Positions 32,223 to 43,741 of a stretch of 64,000 nt of DNA are shown piece after piece. The notes beneath the pieces were generated by a model. It was not told where the DNA came from. It saw only the letters and a program-made list of their open reading frames with translations, and ran no database searches. Position 1 is the stretch's first letter, and every line of letters begins with the position of its first letter. Made by a program: the position numbers and the translations under genes. The DNA is from Dryocosmus kuriphilus (Eukaryota; Arthropoda; Insecta; Hymenoptera; Cynipidae): positions 87,981,786 to 88,045,785 of the forward strand of contig CM076196.1 of assembly GCA_038277395.1 (NCBI GenBank), read 5' to 3'.

Positions 32223-33060
32223 CTACTGACAGAAAATCTTTCCTGCCTTTTTGTCAGCTTTATTTGACAGCTTTGTTACCCTTTTTAGAACTCTATGTCC
32301 TATTTTATATTCAATTTCCCTTCTCCTTAAATTATACCTTGTAGTTTGTTTATCATTAGCTTTGTCCAAATTCTTTTGGACTTCATCCTTTAATATCTGT
32401 AATCTTGTAAGCCTGTCAGTCCACTTGTATACACTTTGTAATTCTGTCTCACTATCCGTTTCTAGATTTCTTTTAAGGGATTGTAGTGGTTCTAATTCAC
32501 GAAAATTCAAAAATGCAGGGGTGAATTGTGTCGTGGCGTTATTGCTCGTATTTATCGTAAATTATAGGTCTTCTATGTGTTCTTCCCAAGTTATCTAGGT
32601 ACGCTTTAATTATTTGCTTAATCGTCCTATTATACCTTTCGGTCGGGTTAGCTTGGGGGTAGTATTTCGGCATCTTTGAGTGCCTAATTCCGAATTTTTC
32701 CTTTAATTCGCGCATGGTTTTATTTGCATATTCTGTGCCATTATCCGTATGGAGAATCCGCGGCGTTCACCAACGGGAAATAACACGTTTGTGAAATTCG
32801 GACTCTATTGTAGTTCCGTTTGCTTTTCTATTAGGGATAATTTCCACCTATTTTGTGAAAATATCCACGAAAAATAAGATGTACTGATTTTTTCCCTTCT
32901 TAGATGTTGACAATGGTCCCATGATATCTGCAGCAATCATCGTCCAAAGTTCTTCAACAATTTCTTTCACATTAGCCCTATTTTTAGCCGGTTACTCGGC
33001 TTTGTTCTCTGACATACAGTACAGTTTTTTACATCCCTGGACAGAAGTAGTAATCCGAAA
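32223..33060 (-). pseudogene. Gypsy-1 integrase remnant
   Basis: Read on the minus strand, broken frames give ADIMGPLSTSKKGKNQYI (first catalytic Asp), LHTDNGTEYANKT (second Asp) and ANPTERYNRTIKQIIKAYL (Glu), the integrase DDE order. They lead into the C-terminal part at 32510-32223, which includes TTRYNLRRREIEYKIGHRVL. At least two frameshifts occur. Confidence 0.75.
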
Positions 33061-33578
33061 TTCTTGCATGCATTTTCTCGGAACCTAAATTGTCCCGCTT
33101 GTGTACTGTCGTGATGTTCTTTTAGAACCTGACTTTGTAATTTTTTCTATACGAGGAGTTTCCATGGGTTAGAGTACGGTAATGGAGTAGATTTTAAAGG
33201 TTTTGTTCGGTAAAAAATACAGTTGAGAGTCGTATTTGCCATTTTTCGTGTTCTTCCGGTCTTTTTTAAATTTGTTTTATTTAATAGAGTACCATTTATC
33301 TGTCGGATCGCTTAAGTCTGCTTTCGGTTTTTCTGTGCTATATGATAACACGAACGCGACTATTTTTGCTGTTCTTCCTGTTCAGGACAAGGCGTCCAGT
33401 ACCAAATTCGAACTTCCCTTCCGATATATGACATCGTCGTCACACTCGAGCAGTTCTAGTGCCCATCTGGCTTGTCTTGATGTTAGATTTTTAAGGTTAT
33501 GGAACCATTTCAAAGCAAATGCTTCTTAATGACTTTGAAACTGTAGCCTTCGAGGTACGATATAAATTTCCTGATTGT

Positions 33579-34566
33579 TCAAACCACCACCAAGCACTCT
33601 TTCCCTGAGGCTGAGTACCGAGTTTCCGTGTCGCTAAGTGCTCTACTCGCACATGCTATCACATAATTTTTTCCCTCTATGGCTTGAGTGAGTACGGCTC
33701 CTAATCCCGTATTACTTGCGTCTGTTTCGAGCTGAAATGGTTGTGTAAAATACGGACAAGTTAAGATTGGTGCTGAAGTTAAAAGATCCTTGATTTTTTG
33801 AAATGCTTGGTCCTGTTCTAGTCCCCAAACCCATGCCTTATTCTTCTTTAACAGTCTATTTAAGGGTTCCATAATTTCCAAAAAGCGAGGTATGAATTTT
33901 CCGTAACAGCTGACCATGCCTGTAATACGCTGGATTTGTTTAACATTTTTCGGTTTCGGAAAGTTTAGGACTGGTTGGATTTTATCCTGGTCAACCTGGA
34001 GTCCCTCTTCGTTTACTTTGAAACCCAAGTATTACATTTCTGAACAGCCAGATTCGCACTTATCTGGACTGATCGTTAAATTTGCCTTATTTAATTTATC
34101 CAAAATTATATTCAAATATTTTGAAAGTACCTCAAAATTTCTGTAACTATAATTATGTCATCTAAGTAGCAAAAAACGTTTCGCTTTAGGTCTGAAGTGA
34201 TAATTTCATCCATTAGCCTTTGGAAAGTATCGCGTGCGTTCGTTAATCCGAATGGCATTCTGCTAAATTCGAACATGCCCTTACCGGATACTGTAAATCC
34301 TGTAATTGGTCTTCACTTTGCTTCTAAAGGAATTTGTAAATATGCCATTTTTAGATCAATTTTGAAATAAACTTTCTTGCTGTAAGTGTATCTAAAATTT
34401 CACTCATGAGTGGTATTGGATAAAGATCTTTTTTAGGTACATTATTAACTTTACGGAAATCTAGGCAAAATCTATATTCTCCGTTTGGTTTCTTTATCAT
34501 AACAATTGGATTTGACCACTCTGAGTGAGAATGTCTTATTATTCCCTGTTTTAACATTTCTTCCAC
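33579..34566 (-). pseudogene. Gypsy-1 reverse transcriptase-RNase H remnant
   Basis: The RT N-part at 34566-34351 has MIKKPNGEYRFCLDFRKVN. The catalytic FCYLDDIII follows in another frame (YLDD codons at 34157-34168). The connection and RNase H are at 34028-33579 with QLETDASNTGLGAVLTQ. The order matches the young element's pol, but the sequences differ widely, so this is another family. Confidence 0.88.
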
Positions 34567-34780
34567 TTCCTTAAATATTTATTATATTAAATAATTCTGG
34601 TTTTCATTCCCGTAAATTGATTTTTGGGAATTTTGATCCTGTTGACTTTTATTTTCCCCCGACGCGTTTTCTATGTTTTTCCTGTGGGAATTCAATCATT
34701 ATTTCGATCTGTTTTTGGCCTGAACCAAATGCTGCTTGGTTAAAATGTGTCAACATTAGATTGTAGGGATTGAAATTAAA

Positions 34781-35783
34781 TCATGGATTGTTCATTGGGA
34801 ATCTTGGTTGGAATGTAGGTGGCAATTTTGATCGCAAACTGGGTCTTTGGTTTTGCTGGAGCTCTGGTTGATACGGCAAAAAAGGAAATACGAGGGGTGG
34901 GAATGGGTAACGATTTTTGAATGGCTTTTTGCCCTGAATTTTATAGTTCTTGATACCATTTTCCTTATTATTTGTCCCGTTATTGTTTTCTCTCTTTTCA
35001 TCCCTATTGGAATGCGTGTTACTCTTATCGCCGTTTCTCTGTTGCTCGTTTTTATCCTCCACTTTTGGTTCGGTAATTTTCAAAACTTCCCCCTAATTTT
35101 TTATTTTGCCAGTTCCGTTTCCCATTCTTTTCCCAGTCCTCTAACTCCTCAAATGTCTCAAAATCATTCTTCTTTATGTACATTTTGTACTCTACCCAGA
35201 GATTTTCATATGTACGGCGCAATTCCAATTCGCGAGATTTTCTGGGGGATAATTTCGTGAATAACTTTCTAATTTCAGTTAGGTACTAGCGTATGTCCTG
35301 CTTTCTCTTTTGGTTGCAAAATTTTATTTTTGCCTGACTTCTTCTGAGAATTTTTCGTCTATATACGCACTTTTAAAATTTTCGAAGAAATCTTGTAGAT
35401 CCCTCCAAGAATTCTTATGAATGACGCACCAATCGCGAGCGCCCTCAATCAGTATGGCGTCTAGGTTTTCTGACACGTCGCGATCATTGATTCTGTGCTC
35501 CCTTTTAAATCTTTTTAAATCTTCGAGAAAGCTGGCTGGACTATCTTCCATATTATTTTAAACTTCATCGGTCAGTTTGTCTTTATTTGGAATGGTGTTT
35601 GGACCATTCCAAATAGGAAATTTGTAGCCTGTATCGTTTCATTATTTTTAATCTCGGGTTCATTGTCGCTTTCTGAATTATTTCTATACCTACGCCACTG
35701 GAGTCCGATTCCTTTAATCTACTATTGCTTTCTCTTTGCTTTCTACCTTCGATGGTTTTATTTTTGAAACTCCTATTGTGTAT
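34781..35783 (-). pseudogene. Gypsy-1 gag remnant (3' part)
   Basis: The frame at 35551-35324 (MEDSPASFLEDLKRFKREHR, then DAILIEGARDWCVIHKNSW) is the retrotransposon gag core. 35822-35583 and 35083-34781 give charged flanks rich in Asn, Lys and Pro. The frame at 35783 continues across the young gypsy insertion into 45042-45200. The protease is not clearly preserved. Confidence 0.65.
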
Positions 35784-37079
35784 TGTAACGGTGTCCCAGG
35801 ACTTGGAGAGCTGAAACGTCAAGAAAAGTATGATTCAGAATCTCAGGCAGAATAGAAACCGCAAACCACTCCAGGAGACTCCATTATTATTATTATGAGA
35901 TTACTATAAGGATTAGTGGATTCTGGGCTTGGATCTTATGTTTAAAAACCAAGAGACAACACGAATCTTTGATCATGTGATAACATAATTGTGGTTAGAT
36001 TTATTGCATGATTCATAGTTTGAGAAACAACAATTTTTGTTCAAGTTGAGTGACAAGCAAGTAATTACGTTGTGTTACAAAAAAAAAGGGAAGAACAATG
36101 TGATTGCCATTTATAAGCCGTAAGTCTCGTTTAATGGTGGAAAGAGTAAAATAAATGTAACCGCCGCTGAAGTAAATCAAACACAAATCAAAATTTAAAT
36201 TTTAGCAAACAACCAGCGCCCTGAGAAATGCCAAGTCTCCGGGTTAAAGAATTTAAACTCTTACCGATAATCCATGAGAAACGTAATAAAGCGCCGAAAC
36301 AATGACGAAACTCACCGGTGGCGTCCGAGACATGTCCTCCAAGAAATCCGGGGAATATGCATAGGTTCAGTGGCGACCTGGCCACAATTGAATCTAGAAG
36401 CAACTGATCCGCTCGAAAGGTCGTGACAGGATAACGTTCCCAGGCGCCGCCGGTGAGTTTTAAACATTCGTGAAATGACTGCGCACGCGCGCCACTAGAT
36501 GGGTTGTAGCCAATCCGTGGTACATAGATCCTTTCAAACATTCGACTTCTAACGACGAACAAAGTTAAATTTTAGAAGGTTTTCTCCAACAGAATCGCGG
36601 ACTAAATATTATTTTAGATACCACTAAAGTTTTAGGGATTACATTTTATATAAAAGGAAAGGGTCTCGACATTAAAATCTATTTTTTTTTTGTTGAAGAC
36701 TAGAACATCGACGATCCCTCCTTTTTCTCATTGGTCAGTCGTTGATCGCCGGAGTATCCTTCTATGAGACCGCCAAAATAGTTGGCGCCTCTCGTGACGT
36801 CACCCAGAGAACAGGTGAGTCGTTGAACCCTAGCAAAGGGGAAGTCATCGTGCGAATAATTGGCGGGATCTTTGGAGCGACGTCATTTCCTAAACATATA
36901 CAAATTCGAGCGCCAGTACAACCGATAAGAAAGTAAATCGACCCATTGTCCGGCATCTCTCAAGACCGTTTAACAGATAACAACGGCTGACACATCTTCC
37001 CCCCCCTTACACCATTATTTGGGATCCTGCCATGACCGGTCGAGAAGATAAGTGGCGTTTAAATTTATGCCACATTACA
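35784..37079 (-). repeat. 3' LTR of gypsy-2
   Basis: 1296 bp. On the minus strand it begins TGTAATGTGGCATAAATTTA and ends GGACACCGTTACA. A TATA-like TATATAAAA lies at about 36645-36653 (minus strand) and an AATAAA at about 35999-36004. The 124-residue open frame at 36188-36562 is present in both LTRs and is probably not a gene. Confidence 0.95.
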
Positions 37080-37092
37080 ACACCCCCTCAAC
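37080..37092 (-). promoter_or_regulatory. Polypurine tract of gypsy-2
   Basis: The minus strand reads TTGAGGGGGTGT immediately before the 3' LTR. Purine-rich tracts at this position prime plus-strand DNA synthesis in LTR retrotransposons. Confidence 0.75.
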
Positions 37093-37344
37093 AGACCGGA
37101 ATACCAATCGGCAAGATCCGTCACTGCCCCGGCGCTTTCAAAACAGAAGAAGAAGACCCGGAGTCATGGCTATTCAAAGAGTCCGAGAGATGCCCGACAA
37201 AGCGTCAGCAAAATAAATCTACAAAGTAAATAAATAAATAAGTAAGTTTAAAACTTAAAATTCAAGCTCACAGACCTAAGACTCTAATACAATTAAAATT
37301 AATTAAGGAGTACCGGTTAGTGAGAGGGATAGGATATGCCCTAG

Positions 37345-38238
37345 TTATTTCGAAAAATAAGGCTTAAGGTCTTTAGTATGACAAGTGTAAGGGACGGTAT
37401 TTCCCTTGCTGTCTGTCAATTCAAACACGGTTCTTGACAGTATCTTAGAAACAGTGAAAACTTCGGCTTGATACACAGGAGCTAACGAAGATGTTATTCC
37501 TTTATCCTTTGAAGAAAGGGTCCTATCGCGTTGTAATACCTTATCGCCAAGTTGGTATGTCCTCGGCCTAGTTCGTAAATTATAATGATAGGCTTGTTGA
37601 CCGTGTGCCGCGTTTAAATGAATTTTCATAAGGTCATGCAATGCGTCGAGTTTTTGGATCCTTTCCAACCAGGCGTCGACTTTCCCGGAAGGAGTGATCA
37701 GCGGCTCTTCGGGCTGCAGATTATCATGAAGTGATCCAGATGGTAGCGGTTCGCGGCCGAAATTAAGGAAAGCTGGCGAGGTTTTCAGGGAGGTATGATA
37801 CGCAGTGTTGTAAGCGAAGCGAAAATCATTTAGATATAAGTCCCACTTACGTTGCGTATCTTTTATATAAGAACGCAGCATCGTTTTAATGACCCTATTA
37901 ACCCTTTCGACTGGATTAGATTGTGGATGGTACTTGGGTGTTTTACTCCGGCGGATTTTATACTTCGCGCACAATTCATCTACCGACCTGTTACAAAACT
38001 CTGTTCCATTATCGGTGAACAAGAACCTCGGTGTTCCCCAACGGCTTATAACCGTGTCGTGAAAAGCGTTAGCGATGGCGGGACCGGTTGCACTTCTTAA
38101 TGGGATTATTTCTACCCATTTAGTAAAAAAATCTTGGAAGACCACTATATATTTATGTTGGGTTGAGGAGGGGGTATACGGCCCCATAATATCAGCTCCG
38201 ACCATAAACCATGGTTGTTCAATCGCGCGATGTCCCAT
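37345..38238 (-). pseudogene. Gypsy-2 pol, integrase core and C-terminal part
   Basis: A 297-residue frame with the integrase DDE site: D16 (VGADIMG), D76 (FTDNGTE) and E111 (NPVERVNRVI), with 34 residues between the last two. The C-terminal YQLGDKVLQRDRTLSSKDKG to YTCHTKDLKPYF fits the usual gypsy integrase end. It is separated from the upstream pol frame by a one-base frame change near the A run at about 38241-38245, between the zinc-binding and catalytic parts. Otherwise it is undamaged. Integrase inserts the element's cDNA into the genome. Confidence 0.92.
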
Positions 38239-40574
38239 TTTTCGCCAGGCGTTTTGGCTTGTTCAACTTTACACTTTTGACATGTATCGCAGATCTTGAT
38301 GAATTTCACCACGTCGCGATAAAATCCTGGCCAGTAGTATAGAGTAGCTATCCTATGGTAAGTCTTTTCGACCCCCATGTGACCGGACTGAGGGTTGTTA
38401 TGAGCTTCAGTAAGAGCTGTTTCACGTTGTTCCTTAGGTAACACAAGCTTCCAAGCGTTAAGATCAGAGAAGATAGGATCAATTAAATCGCGGACTCGGT
38501 GATGATATAAGAGTCCGTTCTCAATTTTCCATGTTGGGAAAGCTTGTGGAGTTTGCTCAACATCTGCTAAGCGCTTAAGATACCAAGTGTCCTCAGTGAC
38601 CAAAACTGCTGCTGATTGCTCAACTTCATCTTGGTCCTGAGTCAATCTGGAGAGAAAATCGGGCACTACATGTTGAGCACCTTTACGGTATTGCACCTCG
38701 AAGTCATACTCCAGCAGGCTCAGTGACCAACGAGCAAGTCTTCCGGAAGGATCCTTAAGAGATTGAAGCCATTTAAGACTGCTATGGTCGGTTATCACAA
38801 AGAAATGGAAACCTTCCAAGTATTCTCTAAACTTCCGGATACCCCAAACGACTGCTAAGCACTCCTTCTCTGTTACGGAGTAGTTGCGTTCCGCATCGGA
38901 AAGCGTTCGGCTAGCGTATGCGATTACTCGCTCCGCACCATCATAGGTCTGTGTGAGGACAGCCCCGAGGCCGGCAGAGCTAGCGTCTGTCTGTAAAATA
39001 AACGGATAAGAGAAGTTCGGACACGAGACCACTGGTGCTGAGACGAGCGCCTTTTTAATGGCCTGAAAGGCCATTTCCTGCTCCTCCTGCCAAGTCCAAG
39101 GGCAATTTTTACGGAGCAAGCGGGTAAGCGGTTCAGAAATAGTAGCTAGGTTTGGTATAAATCTACGATACCAGGACGCGGAACCTAAGAACCTCCGGAG
39201 TTGTTTAATGTTCTTCGGTGCTGGGTAATCGACGACGGGTGCTAATTTCTCAGGATCGATCTTGACTCCCTCGCTATTCACCAGATAACCCAAGTAACGG
39301 ATTTCATTCCGAAAGAACAGACATTTTTCCGGATTTATTGAAAGGCCCGCCTTCGACACTCTCTCCAGAACGAGCGTAAGCCACTTTATGTGGTCCTCAA
39401 ACGTCCTGCTAACAATGATTATATCATCGAGATAAGCAAAAGCGTGTGGTTCCAGTTCGGGACCTATTATACGATCTATTAATCGCTGAAAGGTCGCAGG
39501 CGAATTAGCTAACCCAAAGGGCATTCGAGTATAATGGAAATGACCACGACCCTGTACTGAAAAAGCAGTAATCTCCTTACTTTTTTCCTCTAGGGGTATT
39601 TGATGGAAGGCCATTTTAAGATCTAGGGTCGAGATATAATTGGCTTCCGTTAGCCGATCTAAAATGTTTGACATCGGTGGTAACGGATAAGCGTCTTTCT
39701 TGGAGCACTTATTAACGGCCCTATAATCGACACAAAGCCTATAAGATCCGTTAGGCTTCCTAACCATCACTGGGGGTGATGCCCAAGGGCTATCCGACGG
39801 TTCAACCAATCCTTGGTCTAATAAATCATCAAGGATCTTGTGTAGCTCAGACACGACCGCGGGGGACCGACGGTATCCTTTTTGTTTTATGGGTGTATGG
39901 TCACCCACATCAATTTTATGTTCGGCTAAATTGGTTTTGCCTAGTTTTGAAGGGTTAGGGGCCTTTTCCGCTATAAAATTTTTAACTATTATAGCTTGTT
40001 CCTCGGTTAGCTCTTTGATGGCTGCGCAGTCCTCGTAATAAGAAGGGGTTGAGAGCAAGTCAATCGTAGCTGTGTGTGGTATAGCCCGGTCATAGATCAT
40101 TTGTAACGTATCGGTGCTACCGTCCACTATCAATTTAAAAATCCTGATAGCGTCCATGCCTAACACACACTGATATTTGCAATTTATGACTGCTCTAAAA
40201 ACCACCTGCTTAACTATTGTATCGAGTTTAACCGGGACGACTACCTGGCCTAATACGGTCTCCGTTGTTCCATTAGGAAACATGATTGCCTTGATTCTAG
40301 AGGGAATAATTTTAGCGCCTAGTTTGTTGACCGCTTCAATTCCTTGATTACCTAAGATCGATTTACCGGATCCTGAATCGACCAAAGCTTCTAACTCTGT
40401 GTTTCCGATTTTTATTTTTACGAAGTAACGCTCATTGATTTCCTCGTAAATAAGTGCGTCACATTCGCCCTCTAAATCCGAGTCGGAGTCTACCTTAATT
40501 AATTTTCCTTCTAACGGTTTTACGGGCGCTTCCCCCCCAGAAACCGACTTGGAAGAAGAAGGGGCGATACGCAA
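38145..40574 (-). pseudogene. Gypsy-2 pol: protease, RT, RNase H, integrase zinc domain
   Basis: An 809-residue open frame. Protease: ALVDSGSGKSIL (DSG at 66-68). RT: RKPNGSYRLCVDYRAVN, Asp318 in LDLK, MPFGLANSPATF and YLDD at 381-384. RNase H: FILQTDASSAGLGAVL (Asp530), then TEKECLAVVW. Integrase HHCC finger: H725, H732, C762, C765. The real frame probably begins upstream near 40680 in a frame different from gag. The last ~30 residues are out of frame after the shift near 38241, so pol as a whole is broken there and nowhere else that I can see. Confidence 0.93.
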
Positions 40575-40738
40575 AGAAGCGAAAACCGGTGTTTCAGCAG
40601 GGAGGCCGGTATTTGGCGGGGTAGTTTCAGCAATGACCTCTAGTTCTGAACCCCTCTTTCGTTTCCCGACTTGCGTTTAGCCTTACATTCAGGAGTAGGG
40701 CAGTCGGTTTTACGGACTCCCGGGCGGCCACAAGTAAA

Positions 40739-42481
40739 TCAATATAAAGCTTTATCTTTATCACAATTAAAGTGATAGTGGTTGTGCGGGCCCGGTATCC
40801 CGTGTGCTAAACAGTTGCGGCATATGGGCTTAATAAGGTCCGAAGAGATGTCCTTAGAGGATGTCGCAAGAGCATCTACCGGTTCGGCTTCCGTCGAGGT
40901 TTTATTTTTATTTTTATTATAACTTTTACCCTTTTTATTTTTCTTTTTAAGAACCGAACTATCCATTATGGGGTTCATAGCTGCTAAGGGTTCGGGTAGA
41001 GAGGGTTCTGCTGCGGCGCAGTGGGTAGATTTCCTTTGTGAGCCCTCCGTGGGCGATGAATTAGATTTATTACCCTTATTTTTCCCGGGTTTATATGCGA
41101 ATTCCGGTAGGAATGAAGTTTCCGGAGGAGGGGGTGGTTTATATTCTTCAAAGGTTGCCCACTCCGCTTCCCAATCTTTACCTAAAAGGGCCAATTCCTC
41201 AAAATTTTTGACGTCCCGACGTTTAATATGTTTTTTATAATCGGGGCGCAATCCGCGATGGGCATTATCCAATTGCTCCTGTCTAGTACCGGGGTAGTCT
41301 AATTTATTATAAAGGCCGATAAGACAAGTGAGATAGTCTTCGATTTTCTCTTTAGGGCCTTGAGTTCGGGTTCTAATTTGTTCCCGTATTTTGTGGTCTA
41401 TATTATCTCCCGTGAAACGGTCTCTGAAATCGGCTTGAAAGTCGGACCAATTATTCCACGCTTTACCTTCCGCCATTAAGTTACGGTACCATAGCCTAGC
41501 TAATCCCGTCAGTAATAAAGGTAATGCGCTAATAACCTCCGCATCTGTTACCGGTGAAAAAATCCTATTTTCAGATATTTTTGTCAAAAATTCTTCTGAA
41601 CTATTAGAAGAAGATCCGTCAAAAGAGATGTTCCATTGCCGGACTATTTTTCCTATATCGCGGTTTTGGTTTAGGCTATGAAAATGCCTATAGTATTGGG
41701 GGAAAGTATTTCCAGCTTGTACCGGTGCTGGATCAGTTAAGTGGGTTGGTGTATTAGCCACTGGTGGAGGGATGTCGAAGTCAACCGGTCCCCGTAAATT
41801 ATTATCCGTAGGGGTAGGCGGCAGTCGGCCACCTGGCAGACGTGTGGAATTCCAAATATCGTTAGGGATATTTGTTAAATTTTCCCTCGGAGTATTTTGG
41901 ACCTTTTTAAACGCGTAGCCCGGAAAATGAAATTGACTTCTCTCAGTATGCGAGAAACCAGGTGGTGGTTGACTGAGGTCAATTACCGGGGAAACGAAAA
42001 TCTGATTACCCGAGCGGTAATTGCTATTTCGGGTCAAGTGCGAAGGTGCCTCAAGGCTTGAGGTCGGCAGAAACGTAGCTGGAAGTGTCGCGTTACGTAT
42101 TGCTTCTGTTGTAGCCGTGCCGGCTGTTGTTGTAATTGTCGAAGTGGTAGTCGTAGTTGTCGCACATCCAGTCGTAATGCATGGATCGTATATATTAGAA
42201 TGCCTGTTAATGTTTAAAAAGGAAGGTGTTTGTAACCCTGACGGGTTACTACCATGCATAGCGTCTGGTTGCATCGTGAACGCATTATAAGTGTCTATTC
42301 TATCCCATGGTATTTTAACGTCTCCGTCACGCATTCTAACATACCGCAAGATTCTATCGCGCAGTATAGGTATTAACCCGGTCGGGTTTATACAGAATTC
42401 GTTGGCCAAACATCGCAGCTCGGGTTCATTTAAGGAATATATCCAAGTATCCCGATCCGGGTTACGAGCCATTTTAACCAA
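40739..42481 (-). CDS. Gypsy-2 gag
   Basis: 580 residues. An N-terminal SAP-like helical segment (LNEPELRCLANEFCINPTGL) precedes a Thr/Pro-rich linker, then the retrotransposon gag core (ALPLLLTGLARLWYRNLMAE to KIEDYLTCLIGLYNKLDYPG). A basic region and one zinc knuckle (CRNCLAHGIPGPHNHYHFNC) end it. A TGA at 40739-40741 stops translation. The same frame would continue with a second cysteine cluster (FTCGRPGVRKTDCPTPECKA) for about 35 residues. The stop may be a mutation or a recoding site. Gag packages the RNA in the virus-like particle. Confidence 0.88.
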   Translation of the reverse strand: MVKMARNPDRDTWIYSLNEPELRCLANEFCINPTGLIPILRDRILRYVRMRDGDVKIPWDRIDTYNAFTMQPDAMHGSNPSGLQTPSFLNINRHSNIYDPCITTGCATTTTTTSTITTTAGTATTEAIRNATLPATFLPTSSLEAPSHLTRNSNYRSGNQIFVSPVIDLSQPPPGFSHTERSQFHFPGYAFKKVQNTPRENLTNIPNDIWNSTRLPGGRLPPTPTDNNLRGPVDFDIPPPVANTPTHLTDPAPVQAGNTFPQYYRHFHSLNQNRDIGKIVRQWNISFDGSSSNSSEEFLTKISENRIFSPVTDAEVISALPLLLTGLARLWYRNLMAEGKAWNNWSDFQADFRDRFTGDNIDHKIREQIRTRTQGPKEKIEDYLTCLIGLYNKLDYPGTRQEQLDNAHRGLRPDYKKHIKRRDVKNFEELALLGKDWEAEWATFEEYKPPPPPETSFLPEFAYKPGKNKGNKSNSSPTEGSQRKSTHCAAAEPSLPEPLAAMNPIMDSSVLKKKNKKGKSYNKNKNKTSTEAEPVDALATSSKDISSDLIKPICRNCLAHGIPGPHNHYHFNCDKDKALY

Positions 42482-43730
42482 CGAATCCGCAAGGATTAGA
42501 CCGAGATTAACGAAGCAAAAGTACGGTTAAAAAAAAACCTGTAGAATGAGATAATAATCGCCCTGACATAATGTACTATTTTTCCGGAAATAGTGCAAGT
42601 ATCCGTTGAAAATTATATAGATACCGCGCTGTCACGTTATTTTGCTCTAAATTCACACCTTAAGTGAGAAAATCCGAGCAGTTACGAGTTAAACCGGCAA
42701 TAGTCGAGCGCGACAGAAGAAGCTTCACGGAATGGGTATCACCGAGTGGGGAGGTGATGTAACTCTGGTCAGCGTATGTAAGCGATTTAAGATGGCGACA
42801 ACTGCGAGCCACGAGCAAGAACGATGATTGTTGGTGTCGGAGAGAGAACGTAATACGCGCGAAGAGAGAAAACGTCAAGGCACGGTACTGTCGCGGGAAG
42901 GTGAAGTTACGCCGGTCTATGCGTGCGAGCGACTCAAAATGGCGACAAGTGCGGGCCACGAGTAAGAACGATGCTAGCAATGCTGTCGGCTGGTGGGAGA
43001 GAGAAGACGTACTGCGTTCAGAGAGAGAGGCTGCTGCGGTAGGTATTGCCTCACGGAAAAGTGTAACGAACGTCGAAGCGAGTGGAACAGCGCTCTAGGT
43101 CTAAAAGAGACCGAGCGACACGAGAACTCGAGAGCGCAACAGCTATGTTGTTAGCTATACTTTTAGGTATAGCTAAGTCTCTATTATGATTTATGTTCCT
43201 GTCCCCAACCAAGTGCAAATATACGAATTTGAATGCTTGTAAGCGCAAATCTCGTGTTAGGCAGATTTCGATCGAAGTTAATCAAAATGAACCGAAAATT
43301 ATGATTCTTTCACGGCATTTTTACAGAAATTAACCTCTGATACCTAAATGCTCTGATAGAAAACTTCGACCGAGCTACCGCAGCTGTAAACGCACTCCCG
43401 TTCGTTATTATTATTATTTTTTTTTTTCCCAGAGATAAGAAAAATTTTTAATTTCCCTCGCGAACACTTCCCGACGCGGCACTCGCGGACGCGGCCTACC
43501 TGCCCGTCACTGTCTAAGGTGCCTATTGCTCATAAGGACTTTTTCCTTCTTTTATAGCGCTTTAGCGCTCTCTGAAAAAAAAGAAGTACCAAAAAAAATA
43601 ACAAAGCAAAAACAGCAGCAACAAAAACAGATGGAACACGCAAAATCAATAAATCAAATATCACTATTCCTCTGAAAATAATAAAAAAGGTATGCAAAAC
43701 TTGTCAAAAATTCGTGCCAAGCCTGTGAAA
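42482..43730 (-). other. Gypsy-2 5' leader
   Basis: About 1.25 kb between the primer site and gag. It contains an imperfect tandem duplication (about 42775-42885 and 42905-43035), each with AAGATGGCGACAA or AAAATGGCGACAA followed by GCGRGCCACGAG and GAACGATG. Short open frames here are not convincing genes. Confidence 0.7.
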
Positions 43731-43741
43731 GTTGGGCGCCA
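43731..43741 (-). promoter_or_regulatory. Primer binding site, tRNA-Lys type
   Basis: Directly after the 5' LTR the minus strand reads TGGCGCCCAAC. These 11 bases match the complement of the 3' end of insect tRNA-Lys(CUU) as I remember it (…GTTGGGCGCCA). Confidence 0.85.

Larger units (their letters stand above)
31600..35783 (-). mobile_element. Old Ty3/gypsy element, 3' part (gypsy-1)
   Basis: Gag, RT, RNase H and integrase remnants lie in standard order on the minus strand. The gag frame is interrupted at 35783 by the young gypsy element and resumes at 45042. No LTR of its own is clear on the left side. Many frameshifts and stops mark it as old. Confidence 0.8.

Noticed and set aside
36188..36562. 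124-residue open frame present twice (also 44148-44522)
   Set aside because: It lies within both LTRs of gypsy-2 and repeats only because LTRs repeat; no domain and no sign of coding selection can be seen.
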